64,000 nucleotides of DNA from an uncultured Veillonellaceae bacterium (lineage in GTDB: Bacteria; Bacillota; Negativicutes; Veillonellales; Negativicoccaceae): contig CAMCNU010000001.1 of the NCBI GenBank assembly GCA_945876385.1, positions 310,001 to 374,000 of the forward strand, given 5' to 3'. Made by a program: the position numbers and the translations under genes. This document shows positions 36,102 to 45,375 of this stretch, in pieces (position 1 is the stretch's first letter; every line of letters starts with the position of its first letter). The notes under the pieces are model-generated. The model searched no databases. It had not been told where the DNA came from and saw nothing but the letters and a program-made list of their open reading frames with translations.

Positions 36102-37441
36102 ATCGCTGTCGATCTCCTTTCCGTCGGCGTGCCGGTCAACACCCAGGTCTGTGCTCGATCGACCCGCACCTGCATCGTTTCGCCGATGGTCATCCCCGCT
36201 TGATACGGGAATAAAATCATTTTATTGCCGGAGGTACGACCGAACCAGTTATCCGCATTTTTCTTCGACGGGCCTTCGGCAATCACTTCAAATACCTGTC
36301 CGACCATATCCTGATTTTTGCGCAAACTGATTTCATTTTGCACATCCATCAGTTCCTGCAGTCGCCGTTTTTTTGTATCATCATCGACCTGATTGTTCAT
36401 CGCGGCCGCCGGTGTCCCCGAGCGCTTGGAAAAAATGAATGTATACGCCATATCGTATTCCACCGTTTCCAGCAGACGGAGCGTATCGGCATGCATCGCC
36501 TCCGTCTCGCCGGGGAATCCGACAATCAAGTCCGTCGTCAACACGGTCTGCGGCAAACGAATGCGAATATAGTCGAGCAGCTCCATATAGTCCGCCAAGG
36601 TATACCCGCGATTCATCCGCCGCAATAGTTCATCCGATCCGGATTGAATCGGCAGATGCATCTGTGTACAGACTTTCGGGCAAGCGGCAATCGCATCAAT
36701 CATATCCCGACTCATATCACGCGGATGTGAGGTCATATATCGAATCCGCTCAATTCCCGGTACTTCATTGACGGTATATAACAAATCGGAAAAGTCCGTA
36801 CCGTTTTTGAAGTCAAGACCGTACGCATTGACATTTTGCCCCAAAAGCGTAATTTCTTTGTAGCCCTCCTGCGCCAATTGTTCGACTTCCGCCCGTATTG
36901 AAGCCAGCGGGCGGCTCCATTCCCGTCCCCGCACATACGGCACGATGCAATAGGTGCAAAATTTGTTACATCCCTGCATAATCGGCACCCATGCAAAGAC
37001 ATTGCTTTCCCGCTTGGCCTTAATATCGGTAAAATCTTCAATCGAGGCCGCCCGCATATCGGTCATCAATGTATGCGAGGCCACCGTTTGCTGCTTTTGG
37101 GAAACCAACTCTTCCAGATGATGTAAATTATACGGCCCCAGCACAAAATCAATATGCGGCGCACGGGCAAACAGCGCTTTTTTGTTTTTCTGCGCCATGC
37201 ACCCGGTAATCCCGATCAGTAAATTCGGATTGTGTTGTTTCAAATGCTTGAGCTCGCCGATTTTGCCGTATACTTTGTTTTCCGCGCTTTCGCGAATGCA
37301 ACAGGTGTTGATAATAATGACATCCGCTTCGGCCGGTGTCTCCGTCCGCCGATAATGCAGATGCTCAAGCTGACCTGCCAATCGTTCCGAATCGCTCTCA
37401 TTCATTTGGCATCCGTACGTAATAATATGATACTTCTCCAC
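36098..37441 (-). CDS. miaB: tRNA-2-methylthio-N6-dimethylallyladenosine synthase
   Basis: A 447-residue radical-SAM methylthiotransferase. The N-terminal UPF0004 domain carries three cluster Cys (TYGCQMNES, CCIRES, GCMAQ), the radical-SAM CxxxCxxC is in NKFCTYCIVPYVRG, and a C-terminal TRAM domain follows. It converts i6A37 made by MiaA to ms2i6A37. The start codon is GTG (37439-37441), 6 nt after AGGAG. Confidence 0.96.
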   Translation of the reverse strand: MEKYHIITYGCQMNESDSERLAGQLEHLHYRRTETPAEADVIIINTCCIRESAENKVYGKIGELKHLKQHNPNLLIGITGCMAQKNKKALFARAPHIDFVLGPYNLHHLEELVSQKQQTVASHTLMTDMRAASIEDFTDIKAKRESNVFAWVPIMQGCNKFCTYCIVPYVRGREWSRPLASIRAEVEQLAQEGYKEITLLGQNVNAYGLDFKNGTDFSDLLYTVNEVPGIERIRYMTSHPRDMSRDMIDAIAACPKVCTQMHLPIQSGSDELLRRMNRGYTLADYMELLDYIRIRLPQTVLTTDLIVGFPGETEAMHADTLRLLETVEYDMAYTFIFSKRSGTPAAAMNNQVDDDTKKRRLQELMDVQNEISLRKNQDMVGQVFEVIAEGPSKKNADNWFGRTSGNKMILFPYQAGMTIGETMQVRVDRAQTWVLTGTPTERRSTAI

Positions 37442-37450
37442 AAACCGCTC

Positions 37451-38278
37451 CTATCTTTCCGGGCGCGCATAATCCCGCACCGAAATCTTCATCACATTGA
37501 CAGACATGCCTGTCGTATACTCAATTTCTTTTTGTACCGCCCGCTGAATCCGACGAATCGCCTGCCGCGTATCCACACCGTACACCAGCACCAGCGAAAA
37601 CTCCAGCTCCAACCCGATGCCTGCACCTTTCGTCTTACGAATCGATATATCCTGCACGGAAAGCGCACCGCGGGTTTGTTTGACCGCATGTGCAATCAGT
37701 GCCGTAATCGCATCATCCGTAAACGTCAGCTTTCCGTAATAGCTGAATATCGGTCGAACGACGGTTTTTTCATCTTCCGCTTTGCGGTTTTTGCCACGTT
37801 GCAACAACGACTTAATCGGGTCGATCAGGTATCCGCGAAAATGCGGTTTGAGCTCCATCGTCGGTAACGGAATAATGTGTTTTCCTTCTTTGAGTCGTGA
37901 TTCATTGGCGCGGCGAATCTCTTCCGCCGTCGCCACATCTTCAATCTGAATATATCGGGTCGGCTCCGGTAAATCCAGTGCCACCGTAATTTTATTGACC
38001 ATCCGTTCGGATGTCCCCAGAATCAATAGCCGCTCCGGTCGGATTTGCGCCAGCTTGGCTTTGACATCCGCAACCTGCTCGGGATCCTGAAAAATCGCAC
38101 GACGCACCGCTTTCAAGCGGCTTTTCTCGCGCTTGGCGGAAAAACCGGCGGCCAGCTCATTACGGTAAATCAAAATACCGTCGTCGATAATACATTCAAT
38201 ATGATGTTCGTGTGCGACGACCGTCGCCCGATGACTTTTGCCCGTACCGCTGGGGCCGACAAATGCAATCACTTCCAT
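37451..38278 (-). CDS. P-loop ATPase with Asp23/Gls24-like C-terminal domain
   Basis: A 275-residue protein. Residues 1 to about 165 form a P-loop domain (MEVIAFVGPSGTGKS, Walker A residues 8-15) with IDDGILIYRNELAAGFSAK. Residues about 180-275 look like an Asp23/Gls24 envelope-stress domain (GKLTFTDDAITALIAHAVKQ ... SVNVMKISVRDY). Such fusions occur in Firmicutes but the function is not known to me. It heads the miaB-mutSL operon. ATG 38278 has GAGGTG 9 nt upstream; more upstream in-frame codons lie in the promoter. Confidence 0.7.
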   Translation of the reverse strand: MEVIAFVGPSGTGKSHRATVVAHEHHIECIIDDGILIYRNELAAGFSAKREKSRLKAVRRAIFQDPEQVADVKAKLAQIRPERLLILGTSERMVNKITVALDLPEPTRYIQIEDVATAEEIRRANESRLKEGKHIIPLPTMELKPHFRGYLIDPIKSLLQRGKNRKAEDEKTVVRPIFSYYGKLTFTDDAITALIAHAVKQTRGALSVQDISIRKTKGAGIGLELEFSLVLVYGVDTRQAIRRIQRAVQKEIEYTTGMSVNVMKISVRDYARPER

Positions 38279-38303
38279 TTTGCGTTCCACCTCGTATTTA
38301 TTT

Positions 38304-38312
38304 ATTATAACA
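38304..38312 (-). promoter_or_regulatory. Extended -10 promoter of the P-loop/miaB/mutSL operon
   Basis: TGT-TATAAT about 25 bp before the start codon; no good -35 box at the right distance. Confidence 0.6.
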
Positions 38313-38356
38313 CGAACACCGTAGCGATTGCGTTCGCCACCTCCCCCGAACAAACA

Positions 38357-38392
38357 AAACACGCTCTTTGCGACATCGTAAAGAGCGTGTTT
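38357..38392 (-). terminator. Terminator after pheT
   Basis: A 13-bp perfect stem (AAACACGCTCTTT and its complement) with a 10-nt loop, followed by TGTTTGTT on the minus strand. Confidence 0.88.
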
Positions 38393-38404
38393 GTCATATA
38401 ACCG

Positions 38405-40825
38405 TTACCGCAAGCGACAATCCCGTTCTGCCAATGCGGCTATAATGCGTTGCATATGTTCGTCTACTTCTGCATCCGTCAGCGTCCGATCCGCCGCCCG
38501 GAAGTGCAACGCATACGCCAGACTGAGCCTGCCGTCCGGCACTTGGTCGCCGGTATAGCGATCAAACAACCGCACCGATTCCAATTCCGTCCCGCCGTTG
38601 TCCAAAATTATTTGCTCAACCTCCGCATGCGGCATCGTGCAGGGCACCACCACGGCCAAATCGCGTTCCGCGCCCGGCTGCTTCGGCAACGACTGATAAC
38701 TCGGAACCGTCACGCTGGCGTCGGTCAATGCCTGCATATCAATCGTAAACAGATAGACTTCCCGATTGATTTCCCAAGCCTCCGTAACGGACGGATGTGC
38801 GGCTCCCCAAGTCATCACCGTCGTTTCACCGACAATCATGCGGGCCGACTTGCCGGGATGGTAATACGATTCTTCCGCCCGCTCGATTTGATACGACGTA
38901 ATCCCCCGCACCGCCAAAATCGTTTCCATCCATCCTTTCACGGTATAGAAATCGACCGGCTCGACCGCTCGATTCCAGGCGGCCATACTGTCGGCACCGC
39001 AGGCCAAGCCGCTCAACCATTTCCGTTCTTTAGGAAGCTCCGTCATCGGCAAGGCATGCGGCGTAAATACCGTACCGTATTCAAACACGCCGACATTCTC
39101 GTTTTTGACAGACAAATTGCGCTGCAAAACCTTCATCAAGCCCGGAATCAACGTCGTCCGCATAATCGGCATCTCTTCCGTAATCGGGTTTTTAATCGGT
39201 ACCGCCTGCCGCAAGGAATCATCCGGCGGACACTGCAGTCGGTCCGCATCTTTTGTGTCCATAAAGCTGAAAGAAACGGTTTCGCTGAGTCCGAGGCCGA
39301 CCAGCACATCCCGCACCTCTTCCGCACACGCCTGCAAGTCGCTCATGCGGCCGCTTTGCGTGCGGACCAGCGGCATCGTGTTCGGGATGCGATCATACCC
39401 GTACAAACGGGCGACCTCCTCTTCAATGTCCGCCGGCACACTGACATCTTGGCGCCACAACGGCACCGCAATCCGCATGTCGTCGCCGTCCGCATCTACG
39501 ACAAACCCCAGCGGTGCCAAACACGCGCCGATTTCCTTCGGGGACAATGTCACACCGATGGCACGGCTGATATCCGCCGCCTTGACCGTCAACTCCCGCG
39601 GCGACGGCAGGGAATCATTGCTGTCCAAATAGCCCGGTGCGACGCTGCAAGCATCCATACGTTGCAACAGTTCCGCCGCTCTATCCAAGGCTTTACGGGT
39701 CAGCGTCACGTCCGCACCGCGCTCATACCGCCCCGATGCCTCCGAACGCAAACCGACCCGACGCGATGTCCGCCGGATAGTTGCCCCGTCGAACACTGCC
39801 GCTTCGAGCAATACGGTCGTGGTCGTCGCAGTCACTTCCGTGCGTAGCCCGCCCATGATGCCTGCCAAGCCTGCCGCCTGCTCACTGTCGGCAATCACCA
39901 ATTGTGTCGACTGCAAGGTGCGCGTTTGACCGTCGAGCGTCGTCACGGTCTCCCCGTCACGGGCCCGACGACAAATCAATGTATGCCCTGCCAGCGTATC
40001 ATAGTCATACGCATGCAACGGCAACCCCAACTCATGCATCACATAGTTCGTCACATCCACTACATTGTTGATGCTGCGGATACCCGCCGTCCGTAACCGC
40101 TCCTGCAGCCATTGCGGTGACGGCATCACACGCACATCGCGCAGCAAACGCGCCGTAAAGCGCGGACACAACGCGGCGTCTTCGACGACGATGCGGGGCG
40201 CCTGCGCAATCGGCTCCCCGCTTTCGACGACTGTCGGCTCAACATCTGTATACGATCCGCCGATGACCGCGGCAAACTCTCGTGCCAAACCGAGCATGCT
40301 GAAGCAGTCCGCCCGATTCGGCGTCAGTTCAAACTCAAATATCGTATCGCCGAGACCGTAAAATTCGTGAATATCGACTCCGACCGGTGTATCTTCCGGC
40401 ATAATCAAGATTCCGTGCCGTTCTTCTTCCGTCAGTAAGCTCGGCTCCAGCCCCAGCTCACGTGCCGAGCACAGCATGCCGCACGACGGCAACCCGCGCA
40501 ACTTGGATTTTTTGATATGTACGCCGCCGGGCAAGTAAGAGTTATGCTTGGCCACCGGCACGACCTGTCCCGCACGGACATTATCCGCTCCCGTGCAAAT
40601 TTGTACCGTTTCCTCACCGGTATCCACCTGGCAGACCACCAATTTATCCGCATTCGGATGCGGTGTCACGGAAAGAAGCTTGCCCGTCACGACATTCTTG
40701 ATTTCTGCCCCCGGCTGATGTACCGCTTCCACCGGTATTCCCGCCATCGTCAATCGATCCGCGATCATCTGCGCATCACCGCGCACGTCGGTGTAATCAT
40801 GCAACCATTGGTATGACGCTTTCAT
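38405..40825 (-). CDS. pheT: Phenylalanyl-tRNA synthetase beta subunit
   Basis: An 806-residue beta subunit of the heterotetrameric enzyme. It has an N-terminal EMAP/tRNA-binding domain (VVTGKLLSVTPHPNADKLVVCQVDTG), B3/B4 editing domains (FELTPNRADCFSMLGLAREF), B5, and the C-terminal ferredoxin-like anticodon-binding domain. ATG has GGAGG upstream; 12 bp after pheS. Confidence 0.97.
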   Translation of the reverse strand: MKASYQWLHDYTDVRGDAQMIADRLTMAGIPVEAVHQPGAEIKNVVTGKLLSVTPHPNADKLVVCQVDTGEETVQICTGADNVRAGQVVPVAKHNSYLPGGVHIKKSKLRGLPSCGMLCSARELGLEPSLLTEEERHGILIMPEDTPVGVDIHEFYGLGDTIFEFELTPNRADCFSMLGLAREFAAVIGGSYTDVEPTVVESGEPIAQAPRIVVEDAALCPRFTARLLRDVRVMPSPQWLQERLRTAGIRSINNVVDVTNYVMHELGLPLHAYDYDTLAGHTLICRRARDGETVTTLDGQTRTLQSTQLVIADSEQAAGLAGIMGGLRTEVTATTTTVLLEAAVFDGATIRRTSRRVGLRSEASGRYERGADVTLTRKALDRAAELLQRMDACSVAPGYLDSNDSLPSPRELTVKAADISRAIGVTLSPKEIGACLAPLGFVVDADGDDMRIAVPLWRQDVSVPADIEEEVARLYGYDRIPNTMPLVRTQSGRMSDLQACAEEVRDVLVGLGLSETVSFSFMDTKDADRLQCPPDDSLRQAVPIKNPITEEMPIMRTTLIPGLMKVLQRNLSVKNENVGVFEYGTVFTPHALPMTELPKERKWLSGLACGADSMAAWNRAVEPVDFYTVKGWMETILAVRGITSYQIERAEESYYHPGKSARMIVGETTVMTWGAAHPSVTEAWEINREVYLFTIDMQALTDASVTVPSYQSLPKQPGAERDLAVVVPCTMPHAEVEQIILDNGGTELESVRLFDRYTGDQVPDGRLSLAYALHFRAADRTLTDAEVDEHMQRIIAALAERDCRLR

Positions 40826-40837
40826 CCTATCGCCTCC

Positions 40838-41860
40838 TCAAAATTGCGCCAGGAAGCGCAAATCATTTTCATAAAACAACCGCAAGTCGTCAATCCCGTA
40901 CAACAACATCGCAATCCGTTCCACCCCCATACCGAAGGCAAAACCGTTCATGACGTCGGGGTCGTACCCGTTGAGACGCAGGACATTCGGATGAACCATC
41001 CCGCACCCCAAAATTTCAAGCCAATTATCCTGTGTGTCTACCGCACCGCCGCGCGTATGCCGCGTACGGAATAAAATATCGACCTCCGCACTCGGTTCGG
41101 TAAACGGGAAAAAGCTCGCTCGGAATCTGACCTTTGTATCCGCGCCGAATATTTCCCGGCAAAAATGCTCAATCGTACCTTTCAAATCGGAGAATGCAAT
41201 CTGTCGATCGATTAACAGGCCTTCCACCTGATGGAACACCGGCGAGTGGGTCGCATCGTAGTCCCAACGGAACACCTTGCCCGGTGAAATAATTCGAATC
41301 GGCGTATTCGGTTCATGCGCCTGCATCGTCCGCGCCTGTACCGGCGAAGTATGTGTACGAAGCAAAATCGAATCCGTGATATAAAACGAATCCTGCATGT
41401 CACGTGCGGGGTGATCCGGCGGGAAATTCAGACATTGGAAATTATAGTAGTCGCTTTCAATCTCCGGACCGTCGGCCACCGTATACCCCATTTTCATAAA
41501 TACATCCTGAATTAACCGATTGACCCGTGTCAACGGGTGCAAGTGTCCGCGCCGCGCCGGCTTCCCCGGCAACGTGATATCCAGACGCTCCGTCGCCAAG
41601 CGCGCGGCCAGCGCCTGCGCCTTCAGTTCGGCCAAGCGCGATGCCAATTGCGTTTCCAGCTCGGCGCGCACTGTATTCGCCAACGCACCGATGACCGGCC
41701 GTTCTTGTGCCGTCAAGTCTTTCATGCCTCGCAAAATCGCAGTAAGCTCCCCTTTTTTACCCAAAAAGGTGACACGGACTTGTTGTAACGTCGGCTCATC
41801 GGTCGCGGCGGAGATTTGGGCACATGCCCGCTGCCGCAATGCTTCCATTTCTGCTTTCAT
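40838..41860 (-). CDS. pheS: Phenylalanyl-tRNA synthetase alpha subunit
   Basis: A 340-residue class II catalytic subunit. The N-terminal coiled coil, KPARRGHLHPLTRVN, motif 2 region (GKVFRWDYDATHSPVFHQVEG) and motif 3 (GFAFGMGVERIAMLLYGIDD) are present. ATG 41860 is chosen since GGAGG precedes it by 6 nt. Expression is set by the T-box leader upstream. Confidence 0.97.
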   Translation of the reverse strand: MKAEMEALRQRACAQISAATDEPTLQQVRVTFLGKKGELTAILRGMKDLTAQERPVIGALANTVRAELETQLASRLAELKAQALAARLATERLDITLPGKPARRGHLHPLTRVNRLIQDVFMKMGYTVADGPEIESDYYNFQCLNFPPDHPARDMQDSFYITDSILLRTHTSPVQARTMQAHEPNTPIRIISPGKVFRWDYDATHSPVFHQVEGLLIDRQIAFSDLKGTIEHFCREIFGADTKVRFRASFFPFTEPSAEVDILFRTRHTRGGAVDTQDNWLEILGCGMVHPNVLRLNGYDPDVMNGFAFGMGVERIAMLLYGIDDLRLFYENDLRFLAQF

Positions 41861-41872
41861 CCTATCCCTCCT

Positions 41873-42097
41873 AATCAAAAAAAGACTTTCCCCTCATGGG
41901 GCGAAAGTCTTTTCCGCGGTACCACCCAACTTGTTACTCTGCCTCGTTAACGCCGAGTCACGTTCGACCTACTCCGTTCAGTCGAAAGCTCACGAATGAA
42001 CGGTTGACGACGACACACCGATATTCTCAATCACGCTATCGATTCCCTGTAGTGCCGCGAGCTGTCAACCTCTTTCGCTCATTGCCTGTTCGTATTA
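41873..42097 (-). promoter_or_regulatory. T-box leader of pheST
   Basis: The T-box core GGGTGGTACCGCGG is at 41914-41927. It precedes a terminator (41881-41913, AAAGACTTTC and its complement with a GGGG/CCCC extension) and a run of Ts. Candidate Phe specifier TTC followed by A is at 41998-42000 (a second TTC is at 41994-41996). Confidence 0.9.
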
Positions 42098-42103
42098 CTT
42101 GGT

Positions 42104-42132
42104 AGTATACCAATATTTATATCTTTGCGCAA
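42104..42132 (-). promoter_or_regulatory. Promoter of pheST T-box transcript
   Basis: TTGCGC, 17 bp, TATACT with a TGG extended -10. It lies right after the acyl-CoA dehydrogenase stop; no terminator is seen between them. Confidence 0.55.
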
Positions 42133-42135
42133 ATC

Positions 42136-43269
42136 TTATTTGATGCCGTTGGCAATAATGCCGCGTTGGACTTGATTGCTGCCTTCAAAAATTTGCATGA
42201 CTTTCGCATCACGCGCCAGTTTTTCCACGCCGCTTTCCCGCGAATATCCCATGCCGCCCATGACCTGAATGGCATCCACGGTCGCCTTCATCGCGACATC
42301 GGAGGCAAAGCACTTCGCCATCGCGGCATATACACCCGCGTTTTTCTCTTGCGCGTCCGTTTTGGCCGCCGCCTGATACACCAGCAACCGCGCCGCTTCT
42401 ACTTGCATCGCCATATCCGCAATAATTTGCTGTACCATTTGGAGAGCAATCAGCTTGCCGCCGAACTGCTCACGCTGATGCACATATGTCAGCGCCCGCT
42501 GTAACGCTTCTTCCGCAATCCCTACGGAGATGGCGCCTACATGGGGTCGGGACGCATTCAATGTGGCCATGGCCAAGGGGAAACCCCGTCCTTCTTTGCC
42601 GATTCGCGCGCTTTCCGCAACTTCGCAATTTTCCAAAATAATCTCCGATGTCGCCGACGCACGAATCCCCATTTTGTCTTCGACCTTGCCGACACTGAAC
42701 CCCGGTAACGACGCATCGACGATAAACGCCGTCATCCCCCGTACGCCGCGCTCTTTGCGGGCGTTGGCAAAGACAACGACCTGATCGGCCAGCGGACCGT
42801 TGGTGATAAAATGCTTGACACCGTTCAAGACATACCCGCTATCCGTTTTGACCGCGGAAGTCGTCCCCGCCGCCGCATCCGAGCCCGCACCGGGTTCGGT
42901 CAGGGCAAACGCCGCCATGCCGCCCTGCAACAGATTGTGACAAAATGCCTGCTTCTGTTCTTCCGAGCCGCCGATGAGCACCGGCAACAACGCCAGCATA
43001 TTCGCCGCACACGCCGTCGCAATACCGGCGCACCCTTTGGCCAGTTCTTCAAACAACAGCGCCAGCGTGACATGGTCCAGCCCCATCCCGCCATATGCTT
43101 CCGGCACGGCCAAGGCGGTAATACCGGTCTGTTGTAAAACGGTCCACAACTCGTCCGGCACCTCGCCGTCTTGATCCATCGCCAATGCCCGCGGGCGAAT
43201 TTCTTCATCGACGACCTGCCGAACCAAATCCATTAATTCCTGCTGTTCTGCCTGAATAGTAAAATCCAT
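42136..43269 (-). CDS. Acyl-CoA dehydrogenase
   Basis: A 377-residue flavoprotein that oxidises acyl-CoA to enoyl-CoA (or, with a suitable electron donor, the reverse). AFALTEPGAGSDAAA, the FAD-binding region and the C-terminal QIFEGSNQVQRGII with the catalytic-base Glu of short-chain enzymes are intact. No etfAB genes are near. It ends the operon that starts with macA and follows two thioesterase genes. Start at the second of two adjacent ATGs (GGAGG 5 nt upstream). Chain length cannot be read from sequence. Confidence 0.93.
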   Translation of the reverse strand: MDFTIQAEQQELMDLVRQVVDEEIRPRALAMDQDGEVPDELWTVLQQTGITALAVPEAYGGMGLDHVTLALLFEELAKGCAGIATACAANMLALLPVLIGGSEEQKQAFCHNLLQGGMAAFALTEPGAGSDAAAGTTSAVKTDSGYVLNGVKHFITNGPLADQVVVFANARKERGVRGMTAFIVDASLPGFSVGKVEDKMGIRASATSEIILENCEVAESARIGKEGRGFPLAMATLNASRPHVGAISVGIAEEALQRALTYVHQREQFGGKLIALQMVQQIIADMAMQVEAARLLVYQAAAKTDAQEKNAGVYAAMAKCFASDVAMKATVDAIQVMGGMGYSRESGVEKLARDAKVMQIFEGSNQVQRGIIANGIK

Positions 43270-43278
43270 CATGCCCTC

Positions 43279-43710
43279 CTATATATCCGTCGCCAAATCA
43301 ATACTGTGATGAATCCAATATGTCCCCTTGCCGACGACTGCCAACCGATATTCCTCGTCATACAGATGCGCCTCGCACACCAACGTTTTCGTACCGTGAT
43401 GAACGACCTTGCCCTCTCCGTAAGCCCATGTATTTTCCGGTATCGGTCGGACGTAGGAAATATCCATGTTCACGGTCACCACATGATAGCCGAGCGTACG
43501 GCATGACCAACCCATGCAGGCATCACACAGTGCCGCCAACGGAGAACCGTGGGCGATACCGCGCCGATTCGTATGAAAATCCGAATCAATATGCACCTTT
43601 AAGACCACATTGCCGGGAGTCAAGCGGTGTACACGGAAGCGCAAAAATCGGAAATACGGATCTTCCGTCGTCGCCCGTTGCAAAAAGTGAGACAAATCCA
43701 CCGTACTCAT
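43279..43710 (-). CDS. Hotdog-fold thioesterase, PaaI-like (second copy)
   Basis: A 143-residue hotdog protein with the PaaI-type active region NRRGIAHGSPLAALCDACMG, where HGS replaces the more typical HGG. It probably hydrolyses an acyl- or aryl-CoA. ATG 43710 follows AGGAGG and overlaps the stop of the other thioesterase gene (ATGA). The pair likely arose by duplication and may form a heteromer. Confidence 0.82.
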   Translation of the reverse strand: MSTVDLSHFLQRATTEDPYFRFLRFRVHRLTPGNVVLKVHIDSDFHTNRRGIAHGSPLAALCDACMGWSCRTLGYHVVTVNMDISYVRPIPENTWAYGEGKVVHHGTKTLVCEAHLYDEEYRLAVVGKGTYWIHHSIDLATDI

Positions 43711-44141
43711 TGTACCACCTCCTGCGCGTTCCGCACATCTTGCAACACGAAAAACGTTCCTTCGCAATGCGCCAGCGTGTGTCCGTCCTCGGCATGAAAA
43801 TCACACTCGGTGCGCATGATGTGATGCCCTGCTTGCCGAACTTTGCCGACGCCGATTACCCGCGTATTGACCTTCGCGGGGCGTAAATAATTGATTTGCA
43901 GTCCCATTGTTGTGACCCGTTTCCCCATGCTGAAACAAGCCGCCCCCATGACCGTATCGCTCAGCCCGTAAAGCACCCCGCCATGAACTGCACCGCGTGA
44001 GTTTTGAAATATATCATCGCGCATGTACAACGACAGTGTGACCATGCCCTCTCGGATATCTTCCAGCCGATAATCCATTTGGGCATCAAAGGGATTTTGC
44101 TGAAGCAAGCGAAGCACCTCCGCTTTTCCCTCCTCCGTCAT
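43707..44141 (-). CDS. Hotdog-fold thioesterase, PaaI-like (first copy)
   Basis: A 144-residue hotdog protein with NSRGAVHGGVLYGLSDTVMG, the classic PaaI signature, and LQINYLRPAKVNTRVIGVG. Probably a CoA-thioester hydrolase. ATG 44141 has GGGGGAG 5 nt upstream; a slightly earlier ATG would give an eight-residue extension. It starts 17 bp after the MacB permease gene. Confidence 0.85.
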   Translation of the reverse strand: MTEEGKAEVLRLLQQNPFDAQMDYRLEDIREGMVTLSLYMRDDIFQNSRGAVHGGVLYGLSDTVMGAACFSMGKRVTTMGLQINYLRPAKVNTRVIGVGKVRQAGHHIMRTECDFHAEDGHTLAHCEGTFFVLQDVRNAQEVVQ

Positions 44142-44157
44142 CTCTTCTCCCCCTTTG

Positions 44158-45375
44158 TTACTCATGATGCAACGCATCGATCGGATGCAGTCGTGCCGCT
44201 TTGCGTGCCGGATACAATCCGAACACAATCCCGATCAGCATGGAAAACACGAACGATCCGATAATCGGAAGTATCGTAATTTCTGTAGATACTTGGCCGA
44301 CTTGCGAGATGACCACCGCCATGGCAATCCCGCAAAGTATACCGACCGTGCCCCCTACCAGACCGATGACCGCCGCCTCAATCAAAAATTGCGTAATAAT
44401 CATCCGATACGTGGCGCCCAGTGCTTTCCGAATACCGATTTCTTTCGTCCGCTCCGATACCGATACCAACATAATATTCATAATTCCGATACCGCCGACC
44501 AACAACGAAATCGCCGCCACCGCTCCGAGAAACAATGTCAATGTGCGCGTCGCTTCCTGCATGGCGCTCATCACATCTGCCATGTTCTCCACCATAAAGT
44601 CATCCTTCTCTCCGGGCGTAATGCCGTGACGCACGCGAAGCAAATTGGTAATATCCGCATCGACTTGTGCCATATGTTCCGGAGAATCGGTTTTGACATT
44701 GATACTTTGAATATGCGTAATTCCCAGCAGGCGATCCCGTACGGTAGTAAACGGCGCCAAAATCTGATTATCCTGATCATCAAATCCGGACAGCCCCTTG
44801 CTCTCCAGTACGCCGATGACAGTATAGGGATCATTGTTGATTCTGATTTTCTGGCCGAGCGGCGACATGTCCCCGAACAATTCTTTGGCGACACTGGTAC
44901 CGATGACTGCCACACGTGCCCGGCTTTTCTCCTCCCGATCCGTCCAATAGCGGCCCTCCCCGATTTCCATTCCCCGCACTTCGCGATACGACGAGGTGAC
45001 TCCGCGTACATTCGTCGTCCAGTTTTTGTTCCCCGCGATCGCGATAAACGTACCGCGCAATCCCGGCGAGGCATTGGCGACATGCGGCAAATGCGTAATC
45101 GCTTCATAATCCGCCGCCGTCAATGTTTCCAAGCTGCCCGCAAGCGGCTGTACACGATGCGAACGCGGCGCCCCCGGGTAGACCAGCAACAGATTTGACC
45201 CCAATCCGGAGATTTGTTTTTCAATGTCTTTCTGCACGCCGTATCCGATTGATACCAAGGCAATCACTGCCGCCACCCCGATAATAATCCCCAGCATAGT
45301 CAGCAATGAGCGCATCTTGTTGGCCAACAGAGATTGCCACGCCATTTTGGCATTTTCCGCTACCATTGCATTCAT
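44158..45375 (-). CDS. MacB-type ABC transporter permease
   Basis: A 405-residue FtsX/MacB-like permease. One N-terminal membrane helix (MRSLLTMLGIIIGVAAVIAL) is followed by an extracytoplasmic MacB_PCD domain (about residues 45-240) and three C-terminal helices with ERTKEIGIRKALGATYRMI. It transmits ATPase motion to the periplasm instead of acting as a classical pore. The ATPase is a separate gene upstream. Substrate unknown. Confidence 0.9.
   Translation of the reverse strand: MNAMVAENAKMAWQSLLANKMRSLLTMLGIIIGVAAVIALVSIGYGVQKDIEKQISGLGSNLLLVYPGAPRSHRVQPLAGSLETLTAADYEAITHLPHVANASPGLRGTFIAIAGNKNWTTNVRGVTSSYREVRGMEIGEGRYWTDREEKSRARVAVIGTSVAKELFGDMSPLGQKIRINNDPYTVIGVLESKGLSGFDDQDNQILAPFTTVRDRLLGITHIQSINVKTDSPEHMAQVDADITNLLRVRHGITPGEKDDFMVENMADVMSAMQEATRTLTLFLGAVAAISLLVGGIGIMNIMLVSVSERTKEIGIRKALGATYRMIITQFLIEAAVIGLVGGTVGILCGIAMAVVISQVGQVSTEITILPIIGSFVFSMLIGIVFGLYPARKAARLHPIDALHHE

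Noticed and set aside
38450-39847. A 465-codon plus-strand open frame opposite pheT
   Set aside because: Antisense shadow of a well-supported gene; its long length reflects the codon use of pheT.
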